Assembly: GCA_022113835.1 (NCBI GenBank)
Contig: JAILWY010000018.1
Span: 18,809,501-18,873,500 of the forward strand
DNA from: Atopsyche davidsoni
Lineage: Eukaryota; Arthropoda; Insecta; Trichoptera; Hydrobiosidae
Length of the DNA: 64,000 nucleotides
Reading direction: 5' to 3'
Shown here: positions 58,379 to 64,000 of the stretch, piece after piece
Layout: every line of letters begins with the position of its first letter
Position numbering within the stretch: position 1 is the first letter of the stretch
Made by a program: the position numbers and the translations under genes
Notes under the pieces: generated by a model
Seen by the model: the letters and a program-made list of their open reading frames with translations, nothing else
Databases searched by the model: none
What the model was told of the DNA's origin: nothing

Positions 58379-58586
58379 TTTATGTGATTAAGCACATTTT
58401 TTTCATACATTGAAAACGATTAAAGAAAACTCTCAGAAAATATCATCGTGACTTGTGAGGGATTCGAACCCACATCCCCAAGCTTGGGGATGTGGGTTCG
58501 AATCCCTCACAAGTCACGATGATATTTTCTGAGAGTTTTCTTTAATCGTTTTCAATGTATGAAAAAAATGTGCTTAATCACATAAA
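58379..58586. repeat. Perfect 208-bp palindrome of two SINE halves
   Basis: Two 104-bp arms are exact inverse copies with no spacer, meeting at AAGCTT (58480-58485). Each arm carries TGTGGGTTCGAATCCCTCAC, a tRNA T-arm with B box, and the SINE body CTCAGAAAATATCATCGTGA found at 20.7 and 44.2 kb. The A-box half of the tRNA-like head is missing from both arms. Confidence 0.9.
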
Positions 58587-58597
58587 AATACAAATAA

Positions 58598-58745
58598 GCT
58601 TGCTTTTTGGCCAGTTACCATTCGGTTGTCGGTTGCGACACAACCGACAGCAAAATACTAATTAGCTAATAGCGTATCTATATTATTTATAATTTCATTG
58701 GATCAGTTACTGTTTGGGTGTTGGCTGTGTAGCCAGCTCCATATT
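58598..58745. repeat. Foldback repeat arms
   Basis: The right arm GGCCAGTTACCATTCGGTTG continues TCGGTTGCGACACAACCGAC, merging into a left arm with TAATTAGCTAATAGCGTATC and a last right arm GTTGGCTGTGTAGCCAGC. At least two copies overlap or are nested. Confidence 0.6.
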
Positions 58746-59199
58746 TACACAAATCTTTAGGAAAAACAAAGTGACCGAGAGCCTTCTCACACACATTACT
58801 CGGATCGACAAAAATAAATTGAATATTTAATCGCGCAGACATTTATTTTTGATAATTTATGTATATTTTTATCTTACAAAACAGCAGGTATCTTTTATCG
58901 ATTATAGACTTCGCGGACAGTGTTTTTAATGCTGCCAGAGCAACGAGTAATATGATAACAATCTATTATTTAAAACATCCCATGATAATAAACATAATTT
59001 TATCGATCTTTTTTAAACGAAAACCATTCGTCTATGTATATGGAAGACTAATCGGTTTCGTGTGTTTTTTGAATGCTATATTAATTTAAATAGTTATGTT
59101 TCGTTATGCAAATTAAATGCATTTTATGGTGGAGCTTTGTTTTAGGAAGATGTCACAGTGTATTAAAATTTAATAGCGTGATAATATTAAAGGTAGGCG

Positions 59200-59480
59200 A
59201 AAGCAATTACACGCGGGCGGCGTGAATTGCTGCGGGCCGGGCAGGGCGCCGCGGCGAGCGGGCGACATCTTAATTGGTAATTTATGACGCGCCCGTCGCG
59301 CGAGATGTGATTATTGTCAATGCGAATTAACGTCCACTCTTCCGAATGGTCAGGATTTTGTGCGTAATGGACGCGGCGGCCATCCTGTGAAACGTATCGT
59401 TAGCTATTAAAGCGATTTACGACCGCTAATCGCGCTTTGTTGGGATCACCTCGGCGAATAACTTACCGAGAAGTATTTTC
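59200..59480. promoter_or_regulatory. GC-rich island in vestigial intron 4
   Basis: GGGCAGGGCGCCGCGGCGAG and flanking CATCTTAATTGGTAATTTAT, with GCGGCCATCCTG further on. Sharp boundaries with AT-rich flanks. Candidate regulatory element. Confidence 0.3.
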
Positions 59481-59585
59481 GGCACGCGCGTACCTATTCA
59501 TCTGAAGGTATCCGCGTTGAATATTTCGACTGTGTGGTATTTCTATAATACGAAAAGAAAGTAAAACTATTTACTGAATTAACAT

Positions 59586-59640
59586 GCCTGAGAATGCCAA
59601 TCAAGCGTGTTGGCGAAACCGGTAGCAACAAATAAATATT
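59586..59640 (+). repeat. Penelope-like terminal motif
   Basis: CCTGAGAATGCCAATCAAGC then GTGTTGGCGAAACCGGTAGC. Stem GCCAA/TTGGC, GAAAC and palindromic CCGG are kept. Confidence 0.5.
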
Positions 59641-60179
59641 ATAGCACCAAACATTTTTTAATAAACTATTGAATTAAAATACTTTAAAATCCAATAGCGT
59701 TTTTTTTACTTTGTTAATATTAGCTAATTACTATACTCTTTTTTTGTATCGCAGCGTGTGTATATTGTTTTAAGACACAACCGACAACTGTTCAAAAGCA
59801 TCCTCTCAAACTCCCAAAATAGACGCTATTGAATTAAGATACTTTAATATTAAAACGAATATCGCATACCGTTTGATTTAATCAGATCAAATAGATTGGG
59901 GATATACTCTTTACAAAATATATTATATGATTTATATGTGTAGAGTATGAAAATACTAATTACTTCAGGTGTTTTTCCTTAGAGAAGTTTTTTTTTTTTT
60001 TATAGGTTTGGTACCTTGCTTGTTATGTACAAGGTTTGTCATCACAATTTGGGAAACTTTACAAACTAGTCAATCGAATTGTGCTTTATATAGGAGTGAC
60101 CGAAGCTACACCCCCTGGTTAATCTTCTTTATGGTTTATGGACTTCATCAACTGTGGGTGTCTCGCCACTGACTTCAGG

Positions 60180-60390
60180 TCATCCAGGCACAGGCCCCCC
60201 TGTCGGCATTGGCTCTCCAGTTGGTGTCTCTGAAGACCAAAGATGGGGCATAAACCCACAAGGTGGATCACTGTTTGTGGAGTAATATCATCACAAGGGC
60301 ATTTTAGGGAAGTTTAGTGACCATCTCAGTGTTATAAATGGAATAAAAGTGTGCGTATTGCTGCTCCCAATAGCATTACATTACAATGAC
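60180..60390 (-). mobile_element. Possible LINE C-terminal remnant
   Basis: The minus strand reads CDDITPQTVIHLVGLCPIFG, resembling the C-x-C...T-x-x-H-x-x-x-x-C-P zinc-knuckle end of Jockey/CR1-type proteins. It lies beside CGTATTGCTGCTCCCAATAG, shared with the LINE/SINE-like family. The match is short. Confidence 0.3.
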
Positions 60391-60429
60391 AGAATTTTTA
60401 AATAAATATATATTATATCGAAAAGACAG

Positions 60430-60770
60430 TGTTTGTAGAGTTTGTGGGTGTATCGAATGGCTCGTCGATATTTTCAAGGAGGTAGCGAGTGTCGAATCGA
60501 GACTAGAAATAGCCGACGAGCGTCACCGCGCGCCGCACAGTGGCTCGATTGAGTTATCTAACAACTCCGACAGGCCGCACTTTTCAGCAGCTCCGTACGT
60601 GAGATTGTCTACATTTCCGGCGAGCCGAATTAGCCTTATTGCCGGCCGGCTGAAATGCCGACTGCAGCCTTTCGTTTTCAGCAGCCAGATAGTTTGCGAC
60701 GCCGCAACGGCAGAGCACTTATTCTCTCTTTCGTAATATAAGTCGCGATTTTCAGGTGCTGAAAATCGCA
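60430..60770. promoter_or_regulatory. GC-rich island with terminal hairpin
   Basis: GC-rich block in intron 4 with several GCCGGC and CAGCAGC segments. It ends with the perfect 11-bp hairpin GCGATTTTCAG-GTG-CTGAAAATCGC at 60745-60769. Function unknown. Confidence 0.3.
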
Positions 60771-61039
60771 AATAAATGTGAAATTCAGACTTGTTATTTA
60801 TTAGCATGTATAAAATACGCCGATATAATTTTTATTCGGTTTTTCTGATTTTGTTAATATATAAACCTTTCCCCTGACGATACAACGCCTCGCGATTGTA
60901 GCCTCGCCGGTACTTGTAATTTTACCATATTTTCATGAAAATTCGCAGTCCCGAATAATATTTAAGTGGGTGAGTCGCTCTATGTGACATTTTCATATTT
61001 CCTTGCGTCACAGGCTCACGAGGCTGGGGCGCAGTAAAG

Positions 61040-61510
61040 CGCACTAAACACGTGGCAACACAACTGACAACCGATCAACAAAATGCATCGTATGTAACAC
61101 CTATTAGCGTCATTTTTCAAGTAATTTTTAATCACTAAAATTTCAAATAAAAAACAGTTTTTTTTTCGATATAAACACGGTTAATTTTTTTGATCGACTG
61201 CCACTTGTGTAGTGAGCATTATTACGATCAACCGGTCAACATCAAATTTTGGCTAATAGCACTATGCACAATACAACTTGTCGGTCAGTTGTATTGCCAT
61301 ATGTGTAGTATAATTAACTGCGTCCTAAAGAAGAACTTCAAACAAACTGCATCGTGTGTGGTCATTTTTTTTTCATTGAAAAGGCCGTTTGAGAATTTTT
61401 TTTTCTCGATAAAACTGTATGGAACTTGGTCGATAGCGCTACACACCTGCGATGGATACAACTTGTTGGTCGATTGTCTGTTGCGTCGCTACGTGTGTAG
61501 TGCGCTTCGA
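61040..61510. repeat. Cluster of foldback repeat arms
   Basis: CGTGGCAACACAACTGACAA near 61050, TTGTCGGTCAGTTGTATTGC near 61279, and GATACAACTTGTTGGTCGAT with CGCTACGTGTGTAGTGCGCT near 61455-61510. At least two elements. Confidence 0.55.
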
Positions 61511-61959
61511 GCGATACGCGGAGCACGCCGCGGGGATAAATCAAAACGGGGAGGTGCCGGAGACGCGCGCCTCGCAACAAAATTAGAAGTTTTCGTCTTT
61601 GACAACTTAATAAGATGTACGTTTATTGCCCGCGAGTGGCGTTTGGTTTTCCTTGCGATATATTAAGAACACTGAGAGTTCATTATTATAACGTCGTGAT
61701 TAATTCCGCGGGATGAGTATAATGTGCATTTAAAGCGAACGCGCTGTGTTTATTAGGCTAGTTAATTAATCAAATTTAAATATATTTTTACTGTACATTA
61801 TAAATTATTTAACGATCTCCACGATGATCATATTACAGGTTTAATAATTAAAACGGAAGTTTCTATTTTACTAAATACATGTATCATCCGAGCACAAACA
61901 AAAAAAAAACATTTAAAAACGAATTCACATAGACTAGGGTTTTAATTATCCGACCGCGG

Positions 61960-62350
61960 GTGTAATTAGAAAAGTAATTACAAAAACACGAGTTTTCGAA
62001 CAATCAGCGGGTAAAAAGGCCGCAGAGCCTCCGTTTAATATGAGGTTCGCATACAGCATTCAGCGGGAAGTGCATACAAATGCTTTCCAAGTCGGAGCGG
62101 TGCATGTTAATTTCCTCGCCGGCGGGTGTAATTAAACCTCACAAAGCAGCCAGGCCGCAGATTTTCAGGAACCCCGGCGCGGAGGGCGGAAGTGGCGGTT
62201 TTTGCCGAGGCGGGTATCTCTCTGAATAAAGAGTTTCAGCAGGGATTAGACGGGCGATCATTTTGCCTACCGGGGCCGCCGTCGCACTTGTTGTCTCATT
62301 AAAAATGCTTTATGTCCGTCTCGGCGAAGAGCAGTCTGCCGAGCCGCGCG
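61960..62350. promoter_or_regulatory. GC-rich island with paired homeodomain cores
   Basis: CGGGTGTAATTAGAAAAGTA with a second TAATTAC core at about 61976 and GGCGGGTGTAATTAAACCTC at about 62120. The GGGTGTAATTA word thus occurs twice, 150 bp apart, inside one GC-rich block. Candidate enhancer. Confidence 0.4.
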
Positions 62351-62639
62351 AATTCATTTCACAATAAGAAAGTGTTCAAAGAATACCTCAACTATTTTAT
62401 ATTTAAACCACATAACATTAATGCTTTTAACAACACGAAGTGCTAAGTTATTTATTGTATTGTAGCTCTAGGGCTAGAAACTAACTGTGTTTTTTGTACT
62501 CGAGACACATTGTATATTTTGGTACCAGTTGTTAATAGATGATTTAGTTTTTTGGATGTTGAGCTGCTTGGAGTATTCAGTTCTCTAAAGCGTGAAACTA
62601 GATAGTCAATAATGTTTGTTTTAGTATTATCTAAAATTT

Positions 62640-62940
62640 ATCTCTCAGAAGAAGTTCCAAGGGAAAAATAGGGTAGTAGATCCCCGGGTCCTTCTACACC
62701 GCAGTTTTATATTGAATGGAAAAGTCTGCGTTTTGCCGCTGCCCAATAGCTATATTATATAATCATTTCCTTACAAAGCCCTAGCATTTATATCTGATAC
62801 TCCTTCTGCGGCAGGCTACAGAAACATTAGCAGAAGCCTCCCTACCTCAACAAGGCACTTTCAGAGCACATCCCTTCACAATCATTCCAAGTCCACTACT
62901 CGATCTTTTACCCACGCTCATGGTACAAAATGCGGATAGC
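62640..62940 (-). mobile_element. LINE/SINE-like element
   Basis: TCTCAGAAGAAGTTCCAAGG, CCCGGGTCCTTCTACACCGC, TTTGCCGCTGCCCAATAGCT, ATCTGATACTCCTTCTGCGG and TTCCAAGTCCACTACTCGAT, the same order and orientation as 57405-57760. Confidence 0.6.
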
Positions 62941-63267
62941 GGGAGGTCCTTTTTATGGATATATCTGTTTCTTATAATTTGATTTGTTACTATGCATCAG
63001 AACTGATGCTTTATCTATCATTCAATAATAAATACAAGCGTTTTTTTTTAAATATATATATTTCTTTTGACCAGAAGAAAAATTATATATATATATCTAT
63101 CTGCGTTTATTTATTTTTTTTGAAATATATTTAATCTAGTTTTATTTAAACTTTTGAATGGAATTAATGATGCTCGTGCGGTTACAATAAAGAAGTGTCT
63201 TGTTCTTCAGTTCAGGGCCGGAGTAGCCGGGGCAGGGGGCCCTCTGGGAGGCTCCGGCTGGCAGGGG

Positions 63268-63302
63268 CGCGCGGGGGCGGGGGCGGGGGCGGGGGCGGGA
63301 GC
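63268..63302 (+). repeat. GC minisatellite (GCGGGG repeat)
   Basis: Five tandem GGGGGC-type units in a GC-rich stretch (63210-63340). A plus-strand frame across it starts after TTGTTCTTCAG, but its Gly/Ala translation has no Vestigial similarity. Confidence 0.6.
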
Positions 63303-64000
63303 GCCCCGAGTCATGTCCCGTGTCTCGCCGACCTGAGCTTTTATTACAGCCTTTGGGCGTGAGAAAGAACCTGACTCTGGGGAATTCGAATCTTTAATCG
63401 AGATCTATGATTTGGAATCTCTGAAAAGGCTGCAATATATCTACTGAATGTAAATACGATTTTAGGTTCGAAGATCAAAAACGACTCTGAGACGCCGATG
63501 CATAATAATTATTTTACGTATTCTTACTATAATACAAAACTCTATACATGCACGAAATTTTCAATCTTTTGGATAAACATTCTTAATGTATGAATTATGC
63601 TTTAAACTTTTGCTACTAAATACTCTTCGAAAATTAGGTTTGTATATTTATTGCTTTTGAAAACATCTTAACAATTATAATACATCAAAAACAAAATTGA
63701 TACATCAAAGATTTCATTATATTTATTTGAATTATCAGCTGAAGTGTCATTTTCAAACACAAAATACACAGTTAGAGTGGAAACACGATTATTAAAACAA
63801 AACAAACTGGTGTGATTCATCTTAGTTATTTATGACAAGGAAGTTTATTTGTGTAAACCACAGTATATATTATGACACTCAACATATTTTTTTGCTTCCA
63901 AAGTATGCAAAAAGACATCTCGGTGCGGAGCGCGCTAATTTATCACGGCCAGGAATAAATCGCCAAATCTGCGAAAAGAATCTAACCTCCAAATGTGTCG

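Larger units (their letters stand above)
53958..64000 (+). other. vestigial intron 4 (partial, at least 10 kb)
   Basis: From donor GTAAGTCT to the window edge no exon with the conserved Vestigial C-terminus was found. 54210-55120 and 56200-57320 are AT-rich with nothing recognised. GC-rich islands: 55140-55400, 59200-59480, 60430-60720, 61530-61680, 61960-62350, 63210-63340 and 63900-64000. Repeats: foldback copies, LINE/SINE copies at 57405-57760 and 62640-62940, the SINE palindrome at 58379-58586, and a local duplication at 55707-56040. Confidence 0.5.

Noticed and set aside
62160..62300. Acceptor-like TTTTCAG followed by an open frame, considered as the next vestigial exon
   Set aside because: In the required phase the translation has no Vestigial features such as PPSFWN and lacks a convincing donor.
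63154..63336. Gly/Ala-rich frame after TTGTTCTTCAG, considered as a vestigial exon
   Set aside because: The translation is a minisatellite product in a phase that does not continue Vestigial sequence.
1..64000. CRISPR arrays, bacterial operons or integrated viral genes
   Set aside because: The tandem repeats lack CRISPR spacing, genes are spliced and eukaryotic, and no viral protein motif was recognised in the frames examined.

Overview
The window is nuclear DNA from an insect. It is AT-rich, sparsely genic and full of transposon debris. Three host genes are recognisable, all split by GT-AG introns or led by untranslated exons. The insect assignment rests on a Vestigial orthologue (start MGCPEVVYGAYYPYLYGR, and a Scalloped-binding TONDU motif) and an R&R chitin-binding cuticle protein. 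The order cannot be fixed from the sequence; a hemimetabolous insect such as a hemipteran is only a guess.

Layout. (1) About 0.5-5.3 kb, minus strand: a secreted, proline-rich R&R cuticular protein in five coding exons, starting from a CpG-rich promoter with a TATA box near 5.22 kb. The 7-residue first exon at 4987-5007 joins in frame to a long second exon and completes a signal peptide. (2) 5.3-17.3 kb: no gene seen; scattered LINE, Penelope-like and foldback-repeat remnants. (3) 17.3-17.75 kb, minus: PSMG4-like proteasome assembly chaperone in one coding exon. (4) 21.24-24.11 kb: a nearly complete hAT-like DNA transposon with 14-bp terminal repeats and a perfect 8-bp target duplication; its transposase has one intron and is split by a probable frameshift. 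(5) About 29.6 kb to the right edge, plus: vestigial, with a CpG-island 5' untranslated exon (ending 30241), first coding exon (ATG 35008), a 15.2-kb intron, a His/Ala-rich exon (50306-50549), the TONDU exon (53772-53957) and at least 10 kb more intron. The 3' coding exons lie outside the window.

The vestigial introns and flanks hold many short GC-rich islands in otherwise AT-rich DNA. These look like conserved cis-regulatory elements of a patterning gene; one at 38.4-38.6 kb carries an exact PBX/MEIS (Extradenticle-Homothorax) composite site. This is inference without an alignment.

The repeat landscape is the most unusual part. There are more than 20 copies of one foldback family related to TACACACGCAGCGACACAAC, a Penelope-like family whose ends look like hammerhead ribozymes, a composite foldback element at 44.0-44.4 kb, a perfect 208-bp palindrome made of two SINE halves at 58.4-58.6 kb, two GC-rich tandem arrays (41.5 and 47.5 kb), many LINE 3' ends, a Jockey-type RT remnant, a Helitron-like fragment, and a mariner remnant ending about 20 bp from a vestigial splice donor.
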